Source: Pseudotabrizicola alkalilacus (GTDB lineage: Bacteria > Pseudomonadota > Alphaproteobacteria > Rhodobacterales > Rhodobacteraceae). Taken from it: 64,000 nucleotides of DNA. A program made the position numbers and the translations under genes. Below the pieces are notes generated by a model. That model saw nothing but the letters and a program-made list of their open reading frames with translations, searched no databases and had not been told where the DNA came from. Positions 33,474 through 42,312 of the stretch are shown here, in pieces; the stretch's first letter is position 1; each line of letters begins with the position of its first letter. The stretch is taken from contig NZ_QWEY01000008.1 in NCBI RefSeq assembly GCF_003443995.1, positions 62,001 to 126,000 of the forward strand, in the 5' to 3' direction.

Positions 33474-35537
33474 ATGAGCAACGAGACACGCGCCCTGACC
33501 GAGGCGGAATTGCGGGCAATCGAAGAGGAATTTGACCCGGAGGCGCGTTTCAGAACGGTTACGCGCCCGGTGGCCCTGCTGGCCGGGGTGATCCTGTTCG
33601 CGCTGGCAGTCTATCACTATTACACCGCCGGTTTCGGCATCCCGCGCGCGACCACGCATCGCGGCCTGCATATGGGCGTGTCGCTGTTCCTGATCTACCT
33701 GAGCTTTGCCGCCTTTTCCTCCGGGCGCACCAAAACCACCGGCTTTGTCATCTTGGGCCTGCCGGTGCTGGACTGGCTGTTCGGCTTCGCCGCGCTGATC
33801 AGCGCTTTGTATGTGCCGTGGATCTACGATCAGCTGGCGTTCCGCATCGGCAACCCGCTGCCGCTGGATGTGGCGATGGGGACCATTCTGTTGGTCACGC
33901 TGTTCGAGGCAGTGCGCCGTTCGATGGGCTGGCCGCTGCCGCTGATTGCGCTCTTGTTCATCGGTTACGCCTATTTCGGCCGGTCGATGCCGGGCATCTT
34001 TGTGCATCCGGGGGCAGACTGGTCGGGGATCGTCAACCATCTGTACCTGTCATCCCAAGGGGTTTACGGCACCGCTCTGGGCGTGATCGCGACTTATGTG
34101 TTCCATTTCGTGCTGTTCGGGGTGATGGCGCAAAAGATCGGTCTGGGGCAGTTGTTTATCAACCTCGCCACCGCATTGACCGGGCGATATGCGGGCGGCC
34201 CGGCCAAGGTGTCGGTGGTGTCTTCGGCGCTCTTGGGGTCGATCTCGGGCTCGTCCATCGCCAATACGGTGACGACCGGCGCGCTGACGATTCCGACCAT
34301 GATCAAGATCGGCTTCAAACGCCATTTCGCGGCGGCGGTTGAGGCGGCATCGTCGACCGGCGGGCAGATCACGCCGCCGGTGATGGGGGCTGTGGCCTTT
34401 CTGATGGTGGAATACCTGGGCATTCCCCTGCGCACGATCCTGATCGCCGCCATTGTGCCCGCCTTCATGCATTTCTTTGGCGTGTTGTTGCAGGTGCATC
34501 TGGAGGCCAAGCGTCTGGGCATCCGGGGTCTGAGCAAGGAAGAGCTGCCCAACGCCCTCAATGTACTGCGCGAAGGCTGGCTGTCGGTACTGCCGCTGGT
34601 GCTGCTGGTCTGGATGCTGATGTCGGGGCGCACGCCGTTTCTGGCTGCGTTCTGGGCAATCACCGCCTGTATCGCGGTCTATGCGGTGCAGCGGATCATG
34701 GAGTCGGGCGTAACGACAGGCGCAAAGGAATTTGCCATCGGCATCTTCGATGGCTTTGTCTCGGGTGCGAAAAGCTCACTCTCCGTCACCGCCGCTGCGG
34801 CGCTGGTGGGGGTGGTGATCGGTGTGGTCACGCTGACCGGCATCGGGTTCAAGATTGCCTTCATGCTGACCAGCGTGGCGCAAAGCTGGGCCGCGTCGGT
34901 GCATGGCTTCCTTGGCTTTCTGCCGTTCGAGCTGTTCACCATGCCGACACTGGCGCTGTTGTTCACGCTGATGATGACGGCGGTGGTCTGCATTCTGATG
35001 GGCTGCGGCATTCCCACCACGGCCAATTACATCATCATGGTGGCCGTCGCCGCCCCGGTGCTGAGCATGATGAATGTCGAACCCTTGGTCGCGCATTTCT
35101 TTGTGTTCTACTACGGGGTGCTGGCGGATGTGACGCCGCCCGTGGCGCTGGCGGCCTATGCCGCATCGGGCATCGCCGGGGCCAATGCGTTCAAGGCCGG
35201 CAACACCGCGTTCCGGCTGTCGATGGGCAAGGCACTGGTGCCGTTCATGTTCGTGTTCTCGCCCTCGCTGCTGCTGGTGACCTCCGGCTTTACCTGGGAG
35301 TCGTTTGCGCTGGCCTTTACCGGGGCGATCCTGGGCATCATCGCGCTGTCGGCGGCCATCACCAACTGGCTGATGGCCCCCTTGTGGAAGATCGAGCGGG
35401 TGCTGCTGCCAATCGCAGCGCTGCTGATGATCGCGCCCGAGTTTGTCTCGACCGCCATCGGCGCTGCCATTCTGGGCGCTGTCGCGCTACGGCAATGGAT
35501 GGCGGGACCGGCAGAGCCGGTGCGGCAGGCCTCGTAA
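33474..35537 (+). CDS. TAXI-type TRAP transporter, fused small and large permease (DctQM fusion)
   Basis: A 687-residue membrane protein. The first about 200 residues form the 4-helix small subunit (DctQ-like) and the rest the 12-helix large subunit (DctM-like), with the conserved segments GSISGSSIANTVTTGALTIP, SSTGGQITPPVMG and GCGIPTTANYIIMVAVAAP. TRAP systems use sodium gradients, not ATP. The start at 33474 is supported by AAGGACC (33463-33469); the 24-codon upstream extension would run through the terminator hairpin and is rejected. Co-transcribed with the TAXI binding protein, subject to attenuation. Confidence 0.93.
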   Translation: MSNETRALTEAELRAIEEEFDPEARFRTVTRPVALLAGVILFALAVYHYYTAGFGIPRATTHRGLHMGVSLFLIYLSFAAFSSGRTKTTGFVILGLPVLDWLFGFAALISALYVPWIYDQLAFRIGNPLPLDVAMGTILLVTLFEAVRRSMGWPLPLIALLFIGYAYFGRSMPGIFVHPGADWSGIVNHLYLSSQGVYGTALGVIATYVFHFVLFGVMAQKIGLGQLFINLATALTGRYAGGPAKVSVVSSALLGSISGSSIANTVTTGALTIPTMIKIGFKRHFAAAVEAASSTGGQITPPVMGAVAFLMVEYLGIPLRTILIAAIVPAFMHFFGVLLQVHLEAKRLGIRGLSKEELPNALNVLREGWLSVLPLVLLVWMLMSGRTPFLAAFWAITACIAVYAVQRIMESGVTTGAKEFAIGIFDGFVSGAKSSLSVTAAAALVGVVIGVVTLTGIGFKIAFMLTSVAQSWAASVHGFLGFLPFELFTMPTLALLFTLMMTAVVCILMGCGIPTTANYIIMVAVAAPVLSMMNVEPLVAHFFVFYYGVLADVTPPVALAAYAASGIAGANAFKAGNTAFRLSMGKALVPFMFVFSPSLLLVTSGFTWESFALAFTGAILGIIALSAAITNWLMAPLWKIERVLLPIAALLMIAPEFVSTAIGAAILGAVALRQWMAGPAEPVRQAS

Positions 35538-35564
35538 GGGGCTGCCGCATCTCTGCCAATCATG

Positions 35565-35590
35565 CAGCGGCGGGGATGTCCCCGCCGCTG
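35565..35590. terminator. Stem-loop after the TRAP operon
   Basis: CAGCGGCGGGG (35565-35575) pairs with CCCCGCCGCTG (35580-35590) around ATGT. It lies between the rightward TRAP permease and the leftward SH3 gene, so it is a probable bidirectional terminator. It lacks a proper U-tract. Confidence 0.6.
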
Positions 35591-35666
35591 TTGGCCCCGG
35601 CCAGTGCGGCGTTTGTCCGTGATGTGCTGGCGGGCGGCCCGGTCAGCGGGTGGACCGCGACAGGGG

Positions 35667-35990
35667 TCATGAGCCGGATTTGTGCTCTTTCAGATAGGCC
35701 CAGGACACAAATCCCTTGAGCCCGCGCGCCTGTCGCAGCGACACCCGGCACCAGCGGGTGCTGCCGGTCTGCTCGCAGCTGTGAACCCGGAACACGGTGC
35801 CGTTGGGAAAGCCCGCGATGACGCGGTAGCCGGTTCCGGCCCCGGCGCGCATTTTCAGCATGTCATCGTCTGAAACGCCCGTAACCTCGTAATACATCGC
35901 CATTTCGGCATGGGCCGGGTTAACCACGGGGCTGCCGGGGGCATTGCCCAGCATGATTGCGGCAAGTGCGGCAAAGATGGCTCTGCGCAT
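35667..35990 (-). CDS. Small exported bacterial SH3-domain protein
   Basis: A 107-residue protein with a signal peptide (about 1-28, FAALAAIMLGNAPG...AHA) and one SH3b domain (about 33-100). Its core is LKMRAGAGTGYRVIAGFPNGT, then a pair of cysteines (HSCEQTGSTRWCRV, probable disulfide) and GFVSWAYL. Such domains bind cell-wall peptides or other periplasmic partners. The start at 35990 has AGGAG about eight bases upstream; the longer open frame is rejected. It stands alone between the TRAP operon and the HWE kinase. Partner unknown. Confidence 0.85.
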   Translation of the reverse strand: MRRAIFAALAAIMLGNAPGSPVVNPAHAEMAMYYEVTGVSDDDMLKMRAGAGTGYRVIAGFPNGTVFRVHSCEQTGSTRWCRVSLRQARGLKGFVSWAYLKEHKSGS

Positions 35991-36099
35991 TGGTTTCTCC
36001 TGTTGTCTGCCTCCGGGCCATTGTAGGTGGCCAGACCGCTCGCCCGCAAGCCGCGCGACGGTCAAAGTCTGCCGGTTGCGCCCGTGCTGGCGCGCCAAG

Positions 36100-37131
36100 T
36101 TATTGTGACAGGCGGCTGACCGCACACACCAGACTCACCACCACCCCGGCGTCGTTCCAGTCATAGGAAATCGTGCCACCAAGCTGCGATTTTACCGTCT
36201 GGCGGATCAGGTTGCTGCCATAGCCATCACTTGTGCGGGTCGGGTTCGTGCCGGGCCCGGTCTGTGCACCGCTGGCCTGATCGGTCCCGTCATGCTCTTT
36301 CCAATCGATCCTAATATCCTCTCCTGCCAGCACGCCGGTAATGTCAAGCGTGCCGGACTCCACCGAAAGCGCCCCATATTTCAACGAATTGGTCGCCAGC
36401 TCGTGCACCACAAGGGCCAGACTGGTCGCGGCGGCCTCGCCGATGCCCATCCGCGGCACGGCCACCCTGATCCGCCCGGCAAAGGCGCCGTCATCGTCAT
36501 AGGGGGCTAGCAGAACAGTCATCAGATCGCCCAGCAAAGCAGCCTTGCCCTGCCCGCCCGGCAGCGGGCGCACCAGATCATGCGCGCGGCCAAGCGCCAT
36601 CAGGCGATGCGTCAGCTGCCGCGACATGTCATTCACATCGGTCGACGACCGCCCTGTGATCTTGGTCAATCCCGCTGCAATCGCCAGCAGGTTCCGGACG
36701 CGGTGGCTCATTTCACCTGCCAACAGCTCATTGCCCTCTTCGGCCTGTTTGCGCCCGGTGATATCCATGAAAACGCCGGTCATGGCACGGTCCTTGATGC
36801 CGACATCGCCCCCCTGCCCGCGCGCAGAGATCCAGCGGACCTCTTCGCCGACCAGCGTGCGGAAGTCGATCTCGTAGCGGCCTGTCGCAGAACGGGTGGC
36901 GGCAAACGCCTCGCGCACACGGTCGCGATCGGCGGGGTGAATTTTCTCGGACAGCTTTTCAAACGACAGCGCCTGATGCGGCGACACGTCCCAGAGGTCA
37001 TAGCCGCGCGGGTCCATCGCCAGACTGTCGGTGTCCACGTTCCACGACCACATCGCCACCCCTGCCGCATCGACGGCACGGCGCAGATCCTCATGGCCCC
37101 ATTCGTGACCTGTGACGTTGCTGGGTGACAT
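36100..37131 (-). CDS. PAS-domain sensor histidine kinase of the HWE family
   Basis: A 343-residue soluble kinase without membrane helices. A PAS/PAC domain (about 15-128) starts LRRAVDAAGVAMWSWN and ends MTGVFMDITGRKQAE. The HWE dimerisation region has the phospho-acceptor in EMSHRVRNLLA (H143), and the ATPase part has HELATNSLKYGALS, the HWE variant of the N-box, with a degenerate G-box (GYGSNLIRQTV). In alphaproteobacteria these kinases often feed the general stress response through PhyR-type regulators. No response regulator is adjacent, so the partner is elsewhere. The signal could be light or redox if the PAS holds a cofactor; there is no LOV-type NCRFLQ motif. Confidence 0.87.
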   Translation of the reverse strand: MSPSNVTGHEWGHEDLRRAVDAAGVAMWSWNVDTDSLAMDPRGYDLWDVSPHQALSFEKLSEKIHPADRDRVREAFAATRSATGRYEIDFRTLVGEEVRWISARGQGGDVGIKDRAMTGVFMDITGRKQAEEGNELLAGEMSHRVRNLLAIAAGLTKITGRSSTDVNDMSRQLTHRLMALGRAHDLVRPLPGGQGKAALLGDLMTVLLAPYDDDGAFAGRIRVAVPRMGIGEAAATSLALVVHELATNSLKYGALSVESGTLDITGVLAGEDIRIDWKEHDGTDQASGAQTGPGTNPTRTSDGYGSNLIRQTVKSQLGGTISYDWNDAGVVVSLVCAVSRLSQ

Positions 37132-37517
37132 GGTGGCTCCTTGGGCGGCAATTCTTCTTTGTGGCGACTTTGTACCGCCGCATCAACCAGAAGGAAAGAT
37201 GGCCAGCCTGTCATGCCCCCTGGGCACGGGCTGAAACCAGAGATCTGCGCAATCTGTGACGCCTGAAGTTTCTTTGTCCGCATTCCCGAATATCCGGAAC
37301 GAATACAGGTCACGGATGTTGTTACGGTAATCACGCGTACAAACGCCTGCGGTCCTCCTCTGACTATTCCAACCCATCTTCGTGCCGGGCCCCGTGCCTG
37401 AAAGGCATTCCAATCATGTTTCATGTCCCTGCATGACCCCCTGACGGGAGGCCCGGAAGGCAATAGTTGCGGCAAATGCCATCGCGGGGGTTGCACGAAC
37501 GCCACTCAACATCCAAA
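37132..37517. other. Intergenic region between HWE kinase and RHH regulator
   Basis: About 390 bases holding divergent promoters. No open frame with a credible start is visible. A GGAAC at about 37295 is followed by GTT at a stress-sigma-like distance, but the second half does not match the consensus well, so it is not annotated. Confidence 0.35.
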
Positions 37518-37537
37518 TACCATCCATACAGATGGCA
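37518..37537. promoter_or_regulatory. Candidate RHH operator upstream of the RHH gene
   Basis: CCATC (37520-37524) and GATGG (37531-37535) form an inverted repeat with a six-base spacer, sitting just before the ribosome site (37541-37545) of a ribbon-helix-helix regulator. The position fits autorepression. It is short, so inference only. Confidence 0.4.
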
Positions 37538-37550
37538 TACGGAGGATAAC

Positions 37551-37973
37551 TTGGCGCATACAGCAGATCATCCGACCCCTGCCAAAACGCCGGAGTCGGA
37601 AAAGATTACCATCAATCTGGGGTTTGTTGATCTTGGGCAGATCGAGCTTTTGGTGCAGGAAGGGTTCTATTCCAATCGCAGCGATTTCATCCGCACCGCG
37701 ATCCGCAACCAGATCGAGCGCCACGCCGATACTCTGCGCCAGATCGTCATTCGCAAAAGTGTGGATCTGGGGTTGCGGCACATCACGCGGGACGAGCTGA
37801 TGACGGCACAGGCGGCGGGTCAGATGCTGGATATCCGGGTTCTGGGTCTGGTTGTGATCGCCCCCGATGTCACGCCAGACCTGGCCCGCGCCACCATTTC
37901 CGCCCTCTCCATTCTGGGCACCCTGCACGCACCTGCGGCGGTCAAGGCAGCCCTTGCAGACCGCATCACCTGA
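37551..37973 (+). CDS. Ribbon-helix-helix (CopG/Arc-type) regulator
   Basis: A 140-residue protein. The RHH DNA-binding domain is about residues 18-58: beta-strand KITINLGFVDLGQIELLV, then FYSNRSDFIRTAIRNQIE, where the helix-turn-helix tetramer forms. The C-terminal half (about 70-140) is a small unassigned domain with a hydrophobic LDIRVLGLVVIAPDV segment, perhaps for ligand or partner binding. The start is TTG at 37551 with GGAGG five bases upstream; an upstream start is possible but unsupported. It precedes the PHB-depolymerase-family gene by 23 bases and probably regulates it. Confidence 0.8.
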   Translation: MAHTADHPTPAKTPESEKITINLGFVDLGQIELLVQEGFYSNRSDFIRTAIRNQIERHADTLRQIVIRKSVDLGLRHITRDELMTAQAAGQMLDIRVLGLVVIAPDVTPDLARATISALSILGTLHAPAAVKAALADRIT

Positions 37974-37996
37974 TCCCCATTGCCCAGAGGTAGAGT

Positions 37997-39208
37997 ATGA
38001 CCAAAATTTTCGGACGTGATATGGCTCATGCCAGCCAGCTGACGCGCGCAGGCAAGCTGACCGAGGCAACCGCGCTGATCCAGTCGCTGCTGCGCCCCAA
38101 GGCCGGAACCGACGCACCGCCGCAAGAGGGTGCCGTGGTCCCCGGCCTTGCAGACAAGGACGTGATCGAGGGCACCTGTACCCCGGTCGGCGACACGCCT
38201 CCCGACCCGGAACCGCAGAAAACACAAAAAGCCAAAGCCAGAAAAACTGCGACGAAACCTGCACCGCGCGCCCGCCGCAAAAGCCTGGGAGAGACGCTGC
38301 GCAGCCTTGCGACAGGCGGAATGCCGGGTATGGGACAGGTCGTCTCTGCGCCGGATCTGCCGACTGACGCACAATTCCTGACGCTGAGCCACACCAGCCC
38401 ACAAGGCAGCCGCGACTACCGGCTGTATGTTCCCGCGCGCAAGGCCAAAGGTCCGATGCCGCTGATCGTAATGCTGCACGGCTGCACCCAGACCCCCGAG
38501 GACTTTGCCGCCGGAACCGGCATGAATGCGCTGGCGGAAGAGGCAGGCTATCTGGTCGCATGGCCCGCGCAGCCGCAGGGCGCGAACATGCAGAAATGCT
38601 GGAACTGGTTTCGCCCCGAAGATCAGGCGCGCGATCGTGGCGAGCCTGCGGTGATTGCCGGAATCATCCGCGACATTCTGCGCGATCACCCGGCAGATGC
38701 AGACCGGGTCTATGTTGCCGGTCTGTCAGCAGGCGGGGCAGCGGCAGCGATCATGGGGGCGGCCTATCCTGACCTCATTGCAGCGGCCGGGGTGCATTCT
38801 GGCCTGCCTGTCGGCGGAGCTCAGGATGTGATGTCGGCACTCTCGGCGATGCGCAGCGGCGCGTCGGGCAAGGCGCAGACCGGATCTGTCCCGGTGATCG
38901 TGTTTCACGGGCTGGCCGACAGCACCGTGCACCCCGACAACGGGACGGCAGTGATTGCACAGATGGTGCAGGCCCGGTCAGGATTGAAACAGATCGAGAA
39001 TTCCGGCACGTCAGAGCGGGGCCGCAGCTATCGCCACATCCGCCACGACGATAAAAAGGGCCGTAGCATCGCCGAGCATTGGCAGATCGAAGGCGCGGGC
39101 CATGCGTGGTCAGGCGGGCAACCGGATGGCAGCTATACCGACCCCGAAGGCCCCGATGCGTCGCGTGAAATGCTGCGGTTCTTTGCCCAGCACCGGCAGG
39201 CGAAATAA
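37997..39208 (+). CDS. PHB-depolymerase-family esterase
   Basis: A 403-residue alpha/beta hydrolase of the LpqC/PhaZ-like esterase family. The first about 120 residues are a basic, low-complexity region (KTQKAKARKTATKPAPRARRK) without signal peptide. The catalytic domain has the oxyanion HGCTQTPEDF, nucleophile GLSAGG (S244), acid probably in FHGLADSTVHP (about 300) and His in GAGHAWSGG. Relatives hydrolyse short-chain polyhydroxybutyrate or aryl esters. The basic N-terminus could hold it on granules or nucleic acid; this is speculation. Same operon as the RHH regulator. Confidence 0.85.
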   Translation: MTKIFGRDMAHASQLTRAGKLTEATALIQSLLRPKAGTDAPPQEGAVVPGLADKDVIEGTCTPVGDTPPDPEPQKTQKAKARKTATKPAPRARRKSLGETLRSLATGGMPGMGQVVSAPDLPTDAQFLTLSHTSPQGSRDYRLYVPARKAKGPMPLIVMLHGCTQTPEDFAAGTGMNALAEEAGYLVAWPAQPQGANMQKCWNWFRPEDQARDRGEPAVIAGIIRDILRDHPADADRVYVAGLSAGGAAAAIMGAAYPDLIAAAGVHSGLPVGGAQDVMSALSAMRSGASGKAQTGSVPVIVFHGLADSTVHPDNGTAVIAQMVQARSGLKQIENSGTSERGRSYRHIRHDDKKGRSIAEHWQIEGAGHAWSGGQPDGSYTDPEGPDASREMLRFFAQHRQAK

Positions 39209-39284
39209 CAGGCTGACAGGACGACCCCAAAACGCCATTGCCGCGCACGAAATACCTGCACAGAACAATAGCACAGCGGCAGGC

Positions 39285-41168
39285 TCAGCCGCCGGCAACG
39301 GCGGCAAGGGCCAGCTTCGGCTGATCCCCGCCCGCAACGGCACCAGGCAGGATCGCCCTCTTGCACTGTTCTGCAAGGCTGGCCTCCAGCACCGCACGCA
39401 GCGCCTCCAGCCGGATGGGTTTGGGCAAATGTGCGTCAAACCCGGCGCTCAGATAAAGGGCCAGATCCGGGGTCAGCGCATTCGCCGTAGCCGCAGCGGC
39501 ATAGGCAGGCGGACGGACAAGATCGTTTTCGATCTGGCGCAGACGATGCAGGGTTTCGATGCCGGAAAAGCCCGGCATCGAAATATCCAGCAGATAAAGA
39601 TCAAACGCCTGATGCTCGGCAATCGCAATCGCGGTGTGGCCGTCTTCGGCAATATGCGGCTCGATCCCCAACTGGCGCAGCATCGCGCGCAACACCATCA
39701 GGTTGCCTTTGCTGTCATCGGCACACAGTACGGTCAGCGTGGAGAAATCCGCAGTCGGCAGCGGCGGCACCTCAACCAGCGTGAGGCCAACAGGTTCGAC
39801 ACGCGGTAGCGGGAGCGCAATGGTAAACCGGGTTCCCTTACCGAACTGGCTTTGCACCTGAATGGTGCCGCCCATCGCGGTGACCAGCCGGTGCACAATC
39901 GCCATTCCCAGCCCGGTGCCGCCAAAACGCCGGGTGATGCCTTCATCTGCCTGACTGAATTCATTGAACATCCGGGCGATCTGCGCGTCGGTCATGCCGA
40001 TGCCGGTGTCTTCGACCACCAGCTGCAACCGATCTGTGCCGCTGGCCGAGACCCGGACAGTGCCGGCCTCGGTGAATTTGATCGCGTTTCCGACCACATT
40101 CTGCAGGATCTGGTCTATCCGGTGCGGATCACCCAGCCAGCAGGCTGCCGCCTCGGGGTGCAGGTCGACATGCAACGCAAGCCTGTGATCCTGGCATTTC
40201 GCACCGTGGGTGGCAGTGATCTGGCGCAACAGGGCGTTGATGTCAAACGGGCGCTGCTCCAGCGTGACCGCATTTGCCTCCAGCTTCGAGACATCCAGAA
40301 TGTCGTTGAGGATGCGGATCAGCAGGTCGCCTGAATGCTGGATATGACCGATCATATCCTTTGCCTCGGGTTGCCGGACCATGCCCTGCAAGACATCGGC
40401 CAGCCCCAGAACCGAATTCAGCGGAGTACGGATTTCATGGCTCATATGCGCCAGAAACCGCGCCCGCGAGTCCGCCAGTTCCTGTGCCCGCTGGCGTTCA
40501 AGGGTCAGTGACATGTTCAGACGGGCAGCGCGCAGGGCGATCAGGCCAAAGCACCATTGCAGGGCGGAATAGGCCAGCACGAAGGCAATCAGCGCGGTCG
40601 CCGTGACCAGAACCGCCATAGGTGCGCCCGATGCCATCAGAACCAGTCGCAGCGTATAGCCTGTGGCGATCACAAAAAACGGAAAGCTGACCAGCAGCCG
40701 CAACTCCCGCTCATAGGGGCGCGACAGGCGCAGGATGATCAGCCCCATTGCCAGCGTCATCACCCCGTTGATGATCGAGGTGCTGACAAACAGAAAGGCC
40801 AGACCAGGCCCGCCTACCGCAAAGACGCATTGCAATCCGATGTTGACCGAACAGATTGCCGCAAAGATCCGGTAGGGTGGGCGCACTTTCAATGCCTGAT
40901 GCATTGCGAAAAAGCCGAACAGAATGCCCAGATGTGCCCCGGTGATGATGATGCACGCGCTCAGCCAGAACGGCAGATCAGGGTGGAACAGCAGCGTGAT
41001 TGACGCAATCAGAAACGCAACATTTGATCCGCAAAGCCTGGTGTTCGCGCGCCTCAGATCGGTATCAAGATTGCGGTTCCGGCGTTCCATAAATCCGATC
41101 AACAGCGAAAACAGCGCCATCGTTGCGGCAATCAGGACAACGACACTGATTTCAACTGTGATGGTCAA
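39285..41168 (-). CDS. Hybrid sensor histidine kinase with seven-helix membrane sensor and receiver domain
   Basis: A 627-residue membrane kinase. About seven helices fill residues 5-215 (7TM-type sensor without a large periplasmic domain). Then come HisKA (FLAHMSHEIRTPLNS, H244), HATPase (NVVGNAIKFTEAG, DTGIGM, FGGTGLGMAI) and a C-terminal receiver domain (LTVLCADDSKGNLMVL, phospho-acceptor D528 in YLLDISMPG, Lys in LPKPIR). The start is TTG at 41168, with AAGGAA about seven bases upstream; the open frame beyond has no M-rich or helical sense. An alanine-rich tail follows the receiver. A free HPt protein is encoded divergently at 41692, completing an HK-REC-HPt relay. The final output regulator is not in the window. 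Confidence 0.9.
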   Translation of the reverse strand: MTITVEISVVVLIAATMALFSLLIGFMERRNRNLDTDLRRANTRLCGSNVAFLIASITLLFHPDLPFWLSACIIITGAHLGILFGFFAMHQALKVRPPYRIFAAICSVNIGLQCVFAVGGPGLAFLFVSTSIINGVMTLAMGLIILRLSRPYERELRLLVSFPFFVIATGYTLRLVLMASGAPMAVLVTATALIAFVLAYSALQWCFGLIALRAARLNMSLTLERQRAQELADSRARFLAHMSHEIRTPLNSVLGLADVLQGMVRQPEAKDMIGHIQHSGDLLIRILNDILDVSKLEANAVTLEQRPFDINALLRQITATHGAKCQDHRLALHVDLHPEAAACWLGDPHRIDQILQNVVGNAIKFTEAGTVRVSASGTDRLQLVVEDTGIGMTDAQIARMFNEFSQADEGITRRFGGTGLGMAIVHRLVTAMGGTIQVQSQFGKGTRFTIALPLPRVEPVGLTLVEVPPLPTADFSTLTVLCADDSKGNLMVLRAMLRQLGIEPHIAEDGHTAIAIAEHQAFDLYLLDISMPGFSGIETLHRLRQIENDLVRPPAYAAAATANALTPDLALYLSAGFDAHLPKPIRLEALRAVLEASLAEQCKRAILPGAVAGGDQPKLALAAVAGG

Positions 41169-41691
41169 TCTGGTTCCTTTTTCGGGCCGTGAAAGCCCGG
41201 CTTTGTGCGATTTGACGTAGCGTAAACGGCATTCAGGAGGCGGTGTCAAATCCCCTGCAATCACAAAACGACGGGTATATTCACGAGATCCGATATGAAC
41301 ACAGGAACCGACAAGAGCGCAACATCAGATATAGGTGGACGCGTCACATGAGGCATGTTGCGCGCGCAGCAAAGCGGCGAGGCCAGATCAGACGGGACGG
41401 AACATGCCCGCCACGCAAAATGATCGCCGGAATCGCAGCGTCGATCAAGGCAGAGCCCTTCACTGACACGGGACTGTCAGCCCGAACTCCCACCGCAAAA
41501 ACCGTGCGGGACCACCGCTCGGATCTGCGCGGCCTGTGACAGGTTGGACTCAGTCCAAAGGATCGGCCCCGTCTTGCACGCAGCGGGTTGTTGCAATCTG
41601 TTCTGCGTGGCAAAACGCAGCAGGTCAGACAGACAGAGGCTGACAGGCGTCAGTCAGTCATAGTCGGAAAAGCCAAAGGAATGACGGTAAG
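41169..41691. other. Intergenic region between hybrid kinase and HPt gene
   Basis: 523 bases. Open frames on both strands (41243-41539 plus, 41344-41613 minus) have arginine-rich, shadow-like composition, no ribosome site and no family similarity. Promoters of the kinase and HPt gene must lie here. I see no RNA gene or strong repeat. Confidence 0.4.
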
Positions 41692-42018
41692 ATGATTGAC
41701 TGGGACCGCGTAGCCGAGCTGAAGCAAACGATCGGCACCAGTGCCTTTGCCGAGGTTGTGACCTTGTTTCTGGACGAGGCGGATCAGTCCGTCGCGGGTC
41801 TTGGCGACGCATCCACAGCCGGGCAGATGCAGGCGGCCTTTCACGCCCTCAAGGGCACCGCCCTGACCCTTGGCTTTACCGATCTGTCAGAGATCGCCCG
41901 AAGCTGCGAAAGCCGGGCCGAGTCAGGCGACACCGATCTGCCGCTGGCCGAGGTTCAGGCAGTCTATACGCGCTCGCGCGCAGCTTTTGTGCAGCAGCTG
42001 CCGACTCTGACGGCTTAG
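41692..42018 (+). CDS. Histidine-phosphotransfer (HPt) domain protein
   Basis: A 108-residue single HPt domain, all helical. The phospho-accepting His is H51 in AAFHALKGTALTLGF, matching the HxxKG consensus of HPt domains. The protein would accept phosphate from the receiver domain of the hybrid kinase encoded divergently and pass it to a response regulator elsewhere. The ATG at 41692 follows AATGACGGTAAG with a modest GGTAAG-like site. A strong inverted repeat at 42117-42203 lies downstream. Confidence 0.88.
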   Translation: MIDWDRVAELKQTIGTSAFAEVVTLFLDEADQSVAGLGDASTAGQMQAAFHALKGTALTLGFTDLSEIARSCESRAESGDTDLPLAEVQAVYTRSRAAFVQQLPTLTA

Positions 42019-42116
42019 GCAATTGTAAGATCCTGTTCAACACAGTGCCGGTCACCACTGATCGCGACACCTGCGCCAGCAGTGCAAAGGACCATGCACA
42101 GGCACCACCTGAAGGA

Positions 42117-42203
42117 CGCCTCCGGCGGGAGTATTTCAAAAGCAGCAATGGCTTACGGTCCGCTCTTTGCATTGCTGCTTGCCAAATACTCCCGCCGGAG
42201 GCG
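42117..42203. repeat. Long inverted repeat (two copies of a GC-rich palindrome-derived element)
   Basis: CGCCTCCGGCGGGAGTATTT (42117-42136) is matched exactly by its reverse complement at 42184-42203. After a 4/4 mismatch (CAAA against TGCC), AGCAGCAATG (42141-42150) matches CATTGCTGCT (42170-42179). The 19-base centre is unpaired. The result is a 30-bp stem between the HPt gene and the convergent gene at 42313, able to end transcription both ways. The GGCGGGAGTATTT arm resembles the repeat between nrdE and nrdF (52725). Confidence 0.8.
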
Positions 42204-42312
42204 CAGCTTTCCACCCGCAATCCGCTGTCATGACCGGGGCATACCGGGCAAGAGTTGCTCTTCCGTTCCGGTCCGGAGCCTGACATCTGCCGGGCTCCTG
42301 TCGCTGTGACGC

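Noticed and set aside
37290-37320. Possible general-stress (EcfG-type) promoter, GGAAC followed by GTT
   Set aside because: The second element does not match CGTT at the right spacing, and no gene start lies suitably downstream.
41243-41613. Two overlapping open frames in the hybrid kinase-HPt gap
   Set aside because: Arginine/proline-rich composition, no ribosome sites and no family similarity.
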